Of a DNA stretch of 48,434 nucleotides, positions 42,115 through 48,434 are shown in pieces. Source of the DNA: Jatrophihabitans sp. (GTDB taxonomy: Bacteria > Actinomycetota > Actinomycetes > Mycobacteriales > Jatrophihabitantaceae); contig JAOPUX010000120.1 in assembly GCA_025963285.1 (NCBI GenBank), positions 1-48,434 on the forward strand, given 5' to 3'. The notes beneath the pieces are model-generated. The model did not search any database. It was not told the origin of the DNA and was given only the letters and a program-made list of their open reading frames with translations. The position numbers were made by a program, and so were the translations under genes. Each line of letters starts with the position of its first letter. The first letter of the stretch is position 1.

Positions 42115-44201
42115 CACGAACCCGCCTTCGTGAGGTCGTAGACGGTGGTGCCACCGACGGTCGTCGAGGTGTAATGCGCCTCCACCCAGCTGGTGATCTG
42201 GCTGCTGTTCGAGCTGCCGCCACCCTGGCCGCCACCTTGGCCGCCACCCTGCCCGCCGGCGATGAAGTAGCTGATCTGCCCGGCGGCCACCTCCTTCTCG
42301 AACTGCGCCAGCGTCGGCGCATCGTCGGTGCCGCTGAAGCCGCCGATCGCGATGATCGCCTTGCCGGAGCTGAGCTCCAGCGCTCCGGCGGTCTGCGATC
42401 CGATCGCCGCTGCCGCCCACTTGGTGGTGGTCTTCTTCAGTAGCGCGGTCAACGCGGAGTTCGAGCTGGAACCGCCGCCTGCCGTGCCGGCGCCTGCGGT
42501 GCCTCCGAAGCCTCCGGACGGGCGGGTCGAGGTAGCCCCCTCGGTGGAGCCTGAGGTCGATGACGGCGCCCCGCCCGACGCGCCCGCGGGCGGTGTCCCG
42601 CCGCCGAAACCTCCGGTTGGACGGGCGCCACGTGCCGCGCCGCCGCCGAAGCCGCCGAAGCCGCCGGGGCCGCCACCCATGCCGCCTGCACCGCTGACCG
42701 TGGGACCGGCCGAGGGGGTGCTGCCGGTGTGCGGGGTGCTGGCCGTGCTGAGGGCGTAGGCCGCCGAGCCGCCGCTGACGGCGACGGTGCCGGCGACCAG
42801 GCCGGCGATCCCCGCTTCGCGCAGCTTGTTGGCCGGGACGAGGAGCCCGAGCGTGCCGATGATGCCGGCCGCGATCACCAGTCCGCCCACCCACGGGTGC
42901 CAGCCGGTGGAGCGGTGCAGCAGCGTGACGCTCCACCAGGCGGTCACCGCGACGCCCAGGGCCATCCCGATCCGGGCACCGATCCGGGCCCGCTCCCGCC
43001 AGCCGACCACGGCGCCGATCGCGACGAGGGCGGCGATGGCCGGGGCCAGCTCGACCGTGTAGTAGGTGTGGATGATGCCGCTGGCGTAGCTGAGCACGGC
43101 ACCGGTGACGAGCAGCCAGCCGCCAAAGATGATCACGGCGGCCCGGGTGCGGTCGGTGCGGGCGGCACGAACCGTCAGGGCGACCAGACCGACGATCGCG
43201 AGCAGCGCTGCGGGCAGCAGCCAGGAGATCTGCCCACCGTCGAGGGAGTTGAAGAGCCGGCCGAGGCCGGTGCTGCCGCTGAAGCTCGCGCCGCCGCCCC
43301 CACCCCCGCCGCCGGTGCTGTCGCCGGTGATGCGGGACAGGCCGTTGTAGCCGAGGGCCAGGCCGAGTGCGGAGTTGTCACCCGAGCCGCCGATGTACGG
43401 GCGGTCGGCGGCAGGCGTCAGCTGGACGGCGAGCAGCCACCAGCCGGCACCGGCCACCAGGGTGGCACCGGCGCCGAGCAGCTGTAGCAACCGCGTGCGC
43501 AGGCCGGTCGGTGCCGCCACGAGGTAGGCGATGGCGAGCGCCGGCAGCACCGTGAACGGCTGCAGCCCCTTGGCCAGGAACGACAGCCCCATCACCGCGC
43601 CGGTGAGCAGCAGCCACTTCGTCGAGGCGTTCTCCAGGGCCCGCGTGACGCAGTAGGCCGCCAGCACGATCAGGAACGTCATCATCGCGTCGGGGTTGTT
43701 GAAGCGGAACATCAGCACGGCGACGGGAGTGATCGCCAGCAGCCCACCCGCGAGCAGGCCGGCGGTCGGGCCGAACCAGCGCTTCACCGTGGCGTAGAGC
43801 AACCAGACCGCGAGCACCCCCTCGATCGCGTTCGGGGCCAGCATCGACCAGGAGTTGAAGCCGAAGATCCGTCCTGAGAGCTCCATCGGCCAGAGCGAGA
43901 GCGGTGGCTTGTCCACGGTGATCGCGTTGGCGGAGTCGAAGCTGCCGAAGAAGAAGGCCTTCCAGCTCTCGGTGCCCGCCTGCACCGCGGCGGCGTAGAA
44001 GTCGTTGCCGTAGCCCGACGCCGCGAGGTCCCACAGGTAGAGCACCCCGGTCGAGGCGAGCAGGATCAGCAAGGCGAGGCGTTCACGGCTGCGCGTCCAC
44101 CCGCCTGCGAGTGGCCACTTGTGCGCCGAGTGGTCCGTTGTCGGCGGCCACTCGGCGTCTAGCTGGCCACTCGGCGAGGTCAGTGAGCTGGTGGTGGTCA
44201 T
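42114..44201 (-). CDS. GT39/ArnT-like glycosyltransferase with C-terminal extracytoplasmic domain (paralog 1)
   Basis: 695 residues from ATG 44201, whose ATGA overlaps the GT2 stop; AAGGT lies upstream. Same architecture as the following paralog: YGNDFYAAAVQAGTESWKAF, ITVDKPPLSLWPMELSG and RFNNPDAMMTFLIV in the membrane part, then a Gly/Ser/Thr-rich linker and a soluble domain (KAIIAIGGFSGTDDAPTLAQ and GGTTVYDLTK). Residues 8-32 of the cytoplasmic N-terminus are encoded by a nested palindrome (44108-44180) related to the intergenic one at 30702. A run of nine Gly lies in an outside loop. The sugar donor is probably made by the GT2-GtrA protein upstream. Confidence 0.88.
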   Translation of the reverse strand: MTTTSSLTSPSGQLDAEWPPTTDHSAHKWPLAGGWTRSRERLALLILLASTGVLYLWDLAASGYGNDFYAAAVQAGTESWKAFFFGSFDSANAITVDKPPLSLWPMELSGRIFGFNSWSMLAPNAIEGVLAVWLLYATVKRWFGPTAGLLAGGLLAITPVAVLMFRFNNPDAMMTFLIVLAAYCVTRALENASTKWLLLTGAVMGLSFLAKGLQPFTVLPALAIAYLVAAPTGLRTRLLQLLGAGATLVAGAGWWLLAVQLTPAADRPYIGGSGDNSALGLALGYNGLSRITGDSTGGGGGGGGASFSGSTGLGRLFNSLDGGQISWLLPAALLAIVGLVALTVRAARTDRTRAAVIIFGGWLLVTGAVLSYASGIIHTYYTVELAPAIAALVAIGAVVGWRERARIGARIGMALGVAVTAWWSVTLLHRSTGWHPWVGGLVIAAGIIGTLGLLVPANKLREAGIAGLVAGTVAVSGGSAAYALSTASTPHTGSTPSAGPTVSGAGGMGGGPGGFGGFGGGAARGARPTGGFGGGTPPAGASGGAPSSTSGSTEGATSTRPSGGFGGTAGAGTAGGGSSSNSALTALLKKTTTKWAAAAIGSQTAGALELSSGKAIIAIGGFSGTDDAPTLAQFEKEVAAGQISYFIAGGQGGGQGGGQGGGSSNSSQITSWVEAHYTSTTVGGTTVYDLTKAGS
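44108..44180. repeat. Nested palindrome, CGCCGAGTGG family, copy 2, inside a coding sequence
   Basis: Outer arms CGAGTGGCC (44108-44116) and GGCCACTCG (44165-44173) enclose inner arms CGCCGAGTGG (44124-44133) and CCACTCGGCG (44148-44157). The 3' flank CCACTCGGCGAGGTC is identical to that of the element at 30702-30774. It encodes residues 8-32 of the first GT39 protein, before its first membrane helix. Confidence 0.82.
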
Positions 44202-45430
44202 GAGGTGACCTTTCGGGAAGGGTGGGCGAAGACCCACGTGCGGAGCAGGACGAAACGGAGCACGGTCGAGGCGAGGTTGGCGATCAGCAGGACCGACAGT
44301 TCGACGGCCCGCGCGGGGTGTGCCGTCGCCAGGCCCAGCGCCCAGAGCGAGCCGCTGGTGAGGGCCAGGCCGAGGCCGAAGACGAGCAGCCCCTGGAGCT
44401 GATGTCGTCCGGCACCGGGGCCGGAGACGCCGAAGGTAAAGCGCCGGTTCACCGCGGTGTTGGCCACGGCGGTGACGAGCAGGGCGGCGAAGTTGGCGCC
44501 GAGTGCTCCGAGCGGTGCGCGCCACAGCAGGAAGAGCAGCAGGTAGGCCAGCGTGCTCAGCACCCCGACCACGCCGAAGCGGACGCCCTGCCGCAGCAGG
44601 CTCGACGGCTCGGCGCGGCCGAACTCGGCGCGCAGCTCACGTACGGGCAGCTCGCCGCGCAGCAACGACCGCCCGACGCGGGCGATGCCGCGCAGGTCGG
44701 CCAGTGCGGTGGCGGCGACGTCGACGCGGCTGTCCGGGTCGTCGATCCAGTCCACCGGCACCTCGGCGATCCGCAGGCCGCTGCGCTCGGCAAGTACGAG
44801 CAGCTCGGTGTCGAAGAACCACGAGGTGTCCCGCACGTGGGGCAGCAGGGTCCGCGCGTACTCGGCCCGCAGCGCCTTGAAACCGCACTGCGCATCGGAG
44901 AAGCGGGTGTGCAGGGTGGTGCGCAGCAGCAGGTTGTACGAGCGGGAGATGAACTCGCGCTTCGGCCCGCGAGTGACGCGCGAGGAGCGTGACAGCCGCG
45001 ACCCGATCGCCACGTCGCTGTGGCCCGACATCAGCGGGGCCACCAGCGGCAGCAGGGCATTGAGGTCGGTGGAGAGGTCGACGTCCATGTAGGCGACGAC
45101 CGTCGCGGTGCTGGCCGTCCACACCTGGTGCAGCGCCCGGCCCCGGCCCTTCGCGTCGAGGTGCACCGCGCGCACGCGCGGCAGTTCGGCGGCCAGGGTG
45201 ACTGCGTGCTGCCAGGTCGAGTCGGTGCTCGCGTTGTCGGCGATGGTGATCACCGCCGTGAACGGGAAGCGCTCGTCGAGGAATTGGTTGAGGCGGCGCA
45301 CGCTCGGTTCGAGGTCGGTCTCCTCGTTGAAGACCGGGACGACGATCTCGACGTCGACCGTGGCTCCGGCGGTGGGCGGGAAGAGCCGGCCACCGGATTT
45401 GAGCACGGCAGGCTCGATCAGGGTGGTCAT
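44198..45430 (-). CDS. GT2 glycosyltransferase fused to a GtrA-like membrane domain
   Basis: 410 residues from ATG 45430, which has AGAGG nine bases upstream; ATG 45457 would add nine residues and overlap the ferredoxin stop in an ATGA. The N-terminal GT2 domain looks like a polyprenyl-phosphate mannosyl/glucosyltransferase: VEIVVPVFNEETDLEPSVRR, the DxD in VVAYMDVDLSTDLNALLP, VAIGSRLSRSS and DAQCGFKALR. From about residue 260 a GtrA domain of four helices follows (VRFGVVGVLSTLAYLLLFLL, NTAVNRRFTFG), associated with transfer of lipid-linked sugars. It would feed the two GT39 enzymes. Confidence 0.9.
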   Translation of the reverse strand: MTTLIEPAVLKSGGRLFPPTAGATVDVEIVVPVFNEETDLEPSVRRLNQFLDERFPFTAVITIADNASTDSTWQHAVTLAAELPRVRAVHLDAKGRGRALHQVWTASTATVVAYMDVDLSTDLNALLPLVAPLMSGHSDVAIGSRLSRSSRVTRGPKREFISRSYNLLLRTTLHTRFSDAQCGFKALRAEYARTLLPHVRDTSWFFDTELLVLAERSGLRIAEVPVDWIDDPDSRVDVAATALADLRGIARVGRSLLRGELPVRELRAEFGRAEPSSLLRQGVRFGVVGVLSTLAYLLLFLLWRAPLGALGANFAALLVTAVANTAVNRRFTFGVSGPGAGRHQLQGLLVFGLGLALTSGSLWALGLATAHPARAVELSVLLIANLASTVLRFVLLRTWVFAHPSRKVTS

Positions 45431-45453
45431 GGGTTGAGTCCTCTCGGTGGGGT

Positions 45454-45642
45454 TCATGAGCGGGTCAGGCGGAGCGCGAGGGCGGGGCAGACGGTGACGG
45501 CGCGCTTGAGCTCCTTGGCTGATGCCGGCGCGGGCGAGATGATCGGGAAGCCCCAGTCGTCGCGGGTGATCCGGTGCGGCAGCAGCTCGGCGCAGAGGCC
45601 GTGGCCGTCGCAGCGGGTCCAGTCGATGTCGAGCCGGGTCAT
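45454..45642 (-). CDS. Small single-cluster ferredoxin
   Basis: 62 residues from ATG 45642 with GGGAGG seven bases upstream; start and stop are both in ATGA overlaps. It has only three cluster-type Cys: RCDGHGLCAELLP (CX5C) and VTVCPALALRL (CP). This is the pattern of [3Fe-4S] or incomplete [4Fe-4S] actinobacterial ferredoxins such as P450 partners. Here the neighbours are a NuoF-like flavoprotein and a heme-b membrane protein, so it should relay electrons between them. Too small to judge further. Confidence 0.88.
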   Translation of the reverse strand: MTRLDIDWTRCDGHGLCAELLPHRITRDDWGFPIISPAPASAKELKRAVTVCPALALRLTRS

Positions 45643-46895
45643 CGCGCGCCTCCCGACGTGAGGGAGGTGACCGGGGTCAGTGGCAGCCGCCCGACTACCG
45701 GGCGCCGGCAGCCGCCGTGGCGATGCAGCTCCACCTCGTCCTGCAGGACGTGCAGGCCGGAGCTGACGAACCGCACGGCGCCGTCGGGGTGACTGCAGGC
45801 GCCCCGCCCGTCGATCGAATGAAGGTGACCGAAGGCTGCGCCGAGGGCGGCGGGGTTGCCAGCGGCCAGCGCGGCGACGTCGGCGGCGAGGGCGGGCAGG
45901 CCGAAGCGGCACGGTCCGCACTGCTTGGCCGACGCGCGCGCCAGCCAGCCGGACACCAGGGCCAGCTCGCCCAGCCCGCAGGTGGCCTCGTCGACGACGA
46001 GCACCACGCCCGCTCCGAAGCTGCTGCCGGCGGCGGCGGCGCCGGCGCGGGAGAGACGGATGTCGGGGTTCGGCCGCACCCACCCGCCGTGGTAGCCGCC
46101 GAGGAGCACGGCCTGCGCCGGCGCTGCCTGCGCGGCGGTGAGCAGGATGCCCAGCGGCGTGCCGAGCGGGAGTTCGACGACGCCGGGCCGCCCCACCGCC
46201 CCGCCGACCGTCACCAGCGCCGTGCCGGGCTCGTCGCGGGTGCCGGTGTCGGTGAAGCCCCGCAGACCGCGGCGGAGCAGGATCGCGGTCTGCGCGAAGG
46301 TCTCGACGTTGGCCACCAGGGTGCCCGAGCTCGTCAGGTGCTCGCGCCGTCCCGGGGGCACCGCGGGGCCGCCGTCCAGGCCGCGTACCAGCGCCCGTGC
46401 CTCGCCGCCGACGAAGCCTCCGCCGGTGCGGGCCAAGCGCACCCGCCGCCCGTCGGGGCGCTGGGCGGCTGCTCGGCTCACGGCGACGAAGGCGGCCTCG
46501 TCGTGCACGGCCACGGTGACGCCGTCGGTGCCCAGCGCGGCGGCGACGGCGAGCGCGCCGTCGAGCACCAGGTGCGGCGCACGGCGCAGCAGCGTGCGGT
46601 CCTTGAGGCTCGCGGGCTCGCTTTCGCTGCCGTTGACGATCACCCGGGCGCGCTGGCCGTGCAACGCCTGCAGCTTTGCGGCGAGCGGGAAGCCGGCACC
46701 ACCACGGCCGCTCAGCCCGGCTCCGGTGAGCAGCTCCACCAGCCGGGGCAGCTCGACGATCGGCTGCGGGCCGTGCACCTCGAGGTGGGCACCGTGATCG
46801 AGTACGGCATGGGTGTCGAGGCCGGCCAGCAGCCGTGGGACCCCGATCGACCAGGCGCCGGCGTCGGTGCTGCGGAGGTCGAGCGCGGCGCTCAT
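45639..46895 (-). CDS. NuoF-like NADH:acceptor flavoprotein
   Basis: 418 residues from ATG 46895 (ATGA overlap). It resembles the NADH-binding subunit of complex I: GLSGRGGAGFPLAAKLQAL is the FMN/NADH glycine loop, VNGSESEPASLKDR replaces the usual N(A/D)EGEPGTFKDR, GGGFVGGEARALV corresponds to the CGEETAL region, and KQCGPCRFGLPAL plus a later GACSHP give the 4Fe-4S site. No other complex I genes are present, so it probably acts as a stand-alone NADH dehydrogenase handing electrons to the ferredoxin or the heme-b protein. Confidence 0.88.
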   Translation of the reverse strand: MSAALDLRSTDAGAWSIGVPRLLAGLDTHAVLDHGAHLEVHGPQPIVELPRLVELLTGAGLSGRGGAGFPLAAKLQALHGQRARVIVNGSESEPASLKDRTLLRRAPHLVLDGALAVAAALGTDGVTVAVHDEAAFVAVSRAAAQRPDGRRVRLARTGGGFVGGEARALVRGLDGGPAVPPGRREHLTSSGTLVANVETFAQTAILLRRGLRGFTDTGTRDEPGTALVTVGGAVGRPGVVELPLGTPLGILLTAAQAAPAQAVLLGGYHGGWVRPNPDIRLSRAGAAAAGSSFGAGVVLVVDEATCGLGELALVSGWLARASAKQCGPCRFGLPALAADVAALAAGNPAALGAAFGHLHSIDGRGACSHPDGAVRFVSSGLHVLQDEVELHRHGGCRRPVVGRLPLTPVTSLTSGGAR

Positions 46896-47479
46896 CGGGC
46901 ACCCACCAGCGGCTGCGGCTGTGCCACTGGAGCGTGGTGCCGGGTGAGGCCCGGCCGCTCGGTGTGGGTGAGCCGGATGGCCAGCGAACCGAGCACCGCC
47001 ACACCGCAGGCGACGTAGAGCGAGCGCACCCACGGCAGCGCGCTGTCGGTGCCGGAGAGGAAGCCGTGCCACATCGCCATGCCGAAGCCGACGTAGGCAA
47101 GCGAGTGCAGCCAGCGCCAGGCCGCCGCGCCGCGAGGGGTCGCGGCGAAGCGTCCGCGCGCCGCCCCCACCGCGGCCACCAGCACGAAGGTGTAGACGGC
47201 CAGCGTGCCGAGCCCCACCCAGGTCGGCCGGTAGGACGAGGTGAACGGCACGAGCGCGCTGCGCCAGCCGACCCCGGAGTACGGATCGGCGAGGATCGTC
47301 GTGATGTGCAGCGCCAGCACGCCCAGCCCGAGGGAGGCGGTGACGCGGTGGACGTAGTGCCACACCACACGGTTCGCGGCGCGGGCGCGGCCGGTCATCA
47401 GCGCACCCAGGCAGGTCGAGATGCTGAGCAGCAGCAGCGCGGAGAGGCCCGCGCCGCGGGCGGTGAACCAGAGCGTCAT
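46892..47479 (-). CDS. Ferric-reductase-like heme-b transmembrane protein
   Basis: 195 residues from ATG 47479 (ATGA overlap). Five or six helices with His residues spaced for two b hemes: VVWHYVHRVTASLGLGVLAL and HITTIL on one pair, WLHSLAYVGFGMAMWHGFL on the other. This is the ferric reductase/NOX-like or YedZ-like core without its flavin domain. It would carry electrons from the cytoplasmic NuoF/ferredoxin pair to the outside. Confidence 0.88.
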   Translation of the reverse strand: MTLWFTARGAGLSALLLLSISTCLGALMTGRARAANRVVWHYVHRVTASLGLGVLALHITTILADPYSGVGWRSALVPFTSSYRPTWVGLGTLAVYTFVLVAAVGAARGRFAATPRGAAAWRWLHSLAYVGFGMAMWHGFLSGTDSALPWVRSLYVACGVAVLGSLAIRLTHTERPGLTRHHAPVAQPQPLVGAR

Positions 47480-48390
47480 GACGCGAGCTCCCGGAGACGG
47501 GCCGGCGGCCAGCCGGCGGTGGTGGTGACCGCGGCGTCGCGGGCGACGAGGCGGGCGGCGATGCCTCGGTCGGTGAGCCAGGGCAGGGCCGCGTCGCCGA
47601 GGACGATGGCGGCGGTGCTGGCGACGTTGGCGGCCAGCGCGCGGGGAGCGGACACCGAGACGGTGCGCCACGGGCCGTCGGCCGGCGCGCCGGTGCGTGG
47701 GTCGACGATGTGGTGCAGCGGCTGACCTCCGCGCTGCCAGTGCCGCACGGTGGTGGTTGAGGTGACGAGGCCGCCGTGCCGCAGCAGCAGGAGCTGCCCG
47801 GTGCCGCCCTCGCGCTCGGCGACCTCGATGCACCAGCCGTCCGGACGGTGCCCGGCCACGGCGATGTCGCCGCCGAGCTCGACCATCACCGCGGTGCCGT
47901 AGCGGGCATGCAGCGCCTGGGCCGCGTGGTCGGCGACGTAGGCCTTCGCCGTGGCACCGAGGTCGAGCGTGCTGCCCAGCGGCACCGTCAGCAGGCCGGC
48001 GCCGCGGTCGAGCCGCACGTCGCGGTAGCTGCGCCGCAGCGGGGCGGCGGCGATGGCCGGGCCGTCGGCCGGCAGGGCGGCGAAGTCCCGGTCGTACCCG
48101 AGAGCGGTGAGCGCCGGGCCCACGGTGGGGTCGACGGCACCGTCGGTCTGCACTGCTGCCTGGAGTGCCGCCTCGACCAGGTCGACGAGCAGCTGGGGCA
48201 CCGGGGTCGGTCGGCCGGCGTTGCGGTTGGCCCGGCTGAGCGCGGAGTCGGCCCGGAACCGGCTGGCCGTCTTGTCGACGCAGCCGAGCAGCCAGAGCAG
48301 GTCGGCCGAGGCCGGCTTGAGGGCGCGGGCATCGTCGACGACGAGCCGGACGGTGCAGCTCCAGGCCCGGGTGGTGAACGAGGTAGTCAT
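47476..48390 (-). CDS. apbE: FAD:protein FMN transferase (ApbE family)
   Basis: 304 residues from ATG 48390 (ATGA overlap). ApbE attaches FMN covalently to a Thr or Ser of extracytoplasmic redox proteins. Motifs present: DKTASRFRADSALSRAN, GAVDPTVGPALTALGYDRD, GSTLDLGATAKAYVADHAA, VELGGDIAVAG, HHIVDPRTGAPAD and ANVASTAAIVLG. The usual GGxAKG is GATAKA here, a small deviation. No clear signal peptide is visible. The flavinylated partner is probably the gene cut off at the right edge. Confidence 0.9.
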   Translation of the reverse strand: MTTSFTTRAWSCTVRLVVDDARALKPASADLLWLLGCVDKTASRFRADSALSRANRNAGRPTPVPQLLVDLVEAALQAAVQTDGAVDPTVGPALTALGYDRDFAALPADGPAIAAAPLRRSYRDVRLDRGAGLLTVPLGSTLDLGATAKAYVADHAAQALHARYGTAVMVELGGDIAVAGHRPDGWCIEVAEREGGTGQLLLLRHGGLVTSTTTVRHWQRGGQPLHHIVDPRTGAPADGPWRTVSVSAPRALAANVASTAAIVLGDAALPWLTDRGIAARLVARDAAVTTTAGWPPARLRELAS

Positions 48391-48434
48391 GACCCGTTGC
48401 TCCCGCCCTGCGCGGTGGAACCGGCGTTGGCATT
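48387..48434 (-). CDS. C-terminal end of an upstream gene (cut by the window edge)
   Basis: Only the last 15 codons are visible. They encode a Gly/Ser/Asn-rich tail (NANAGSTAQGGSNGS) ending in a TGA that overlaps the apbE ATG. It is the fifth of the ATGA links in a row counting from the GT2 gene, so it is almost certainly the same operon. By analogy with ApbE clusters it may encode an FMN-binding-domain protein; nothing in the visible residues proves that. Confidence 0.5.
   Translation of the reverse strand, partial: NANAGSTAQGGSNGS

Noticed and set aside
40627-42141. A 504-codon plus-strand frame across the second GT39 gene
   Set aside because: His/Gln/Gly-rich shadow with no domain and no promoter; the minus frame has clear membrane helices.
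42117-42936. N-terminal extension of the second GT39 frame
   Set aside because: It is antisense-frame shadow of the first GT39's Gly-rich linker; the ATG at 42114 with ATGA coupling is the real start.
45639-46895. Evidence for a complex I (nuo) operon
   Set aside because: Only a NuoF-like gene is present; the neighbours are ferredoxin, a heme-b protein and apbE, not Nuo subunits.

Overview
This is a high-GC actinobacterial chromosome segment. The clues are mshA and a mycothiol-dependent isomerase, SenX3/RegX3, a BldN-type sigma factor, Rex, the tiny ribosomal protein bS22, and many GTG or leaderless starts. The gene order from murB through mshA, gpm, senX3-regX3, ppx, proC, bS22, serB1, the hem genes and the cytochrome c maturation genes matches, from memory, the M. 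tuberculosis block Rv0482-Rv0529. The bldN, rsbN, rex and hemACD part also matches Streptomyces order. BldN argues against Mycobacterium itself. A Frankiales-, Jatrophihabitans- or Sporichthya-like lineage is a guess.

Layout. 1-465: the end of an integrated element, with a serine-recombinase C-terminus abutting tRNA-Lys(UUU). 499-5330: a duplicated-domain lipoprotein, a large AAA/LuxR regulator, a GNAT-like protein and a small conserved protein. 5418-10927: a methyltransferase divergent from murB, a DUF559-type nuclease-like gene bracketed by two related palindromes, an SDR enzyme, mshA and a YbjN protein. 11003-13281: an MFS exporter and TetR repressor cassette with twin operators. 13290-22472: gpmA, senX3-regX3, a Cys-rich protein divergent from ppx, a sugar isomerase-like protein, proC, an HTH protein, bS22, an epimerase-like protein and an acyltransferase. 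22475-25540 (minus): HAD phosphatase, RsbN-like anti-sigma and BldN-like sigma. 25744-34416: glutaredoxin, rex-hemA-hemC-hemD with a probable Rex operator, hemB, a membrane/GNAT fusion, a YciI protein and hemL. 34418-39961: a mycothiol-dependent isomerase family protein, a phosphoglycerate-mutase-like protein, and the System II cytochrome c maturation operon (TlpA, CcdA, ResB, CcsB). Heme synthesis, redox sensing by Rex and cytochrome c assembly therefore sit together.

40069-48434 (minus) is one polycistron in which every junction is a four-base ATGA overlap (the first gene runs off the window): unknown partial gene, ApbE flavin transferase, heme-b membrane protein, NuoF-like flavoprotein, small ferredoxin, GT2-GtrA, and two paralogous GT39-type glycosyltransferases. 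It looks like a transmembrane electron-transfer module hard-wired to a cell-surface glycosylation module, and is the best candidate here for an undescribed system.

A second theme is a set of long, nearly perfect palindromes at gene ends (5048, 7293, 8270, 16032, 18771, 30702, 39991), plus one related to the 30702 element that lies inside a coding sequence (44108). They fall into several sequence families. At 8270-8316 the palindrome supplies the stop codons of two convergent genes. No gene-free stretch exceeds 300 bases. I see no CRISPR array, rRNA or insertion sequence.
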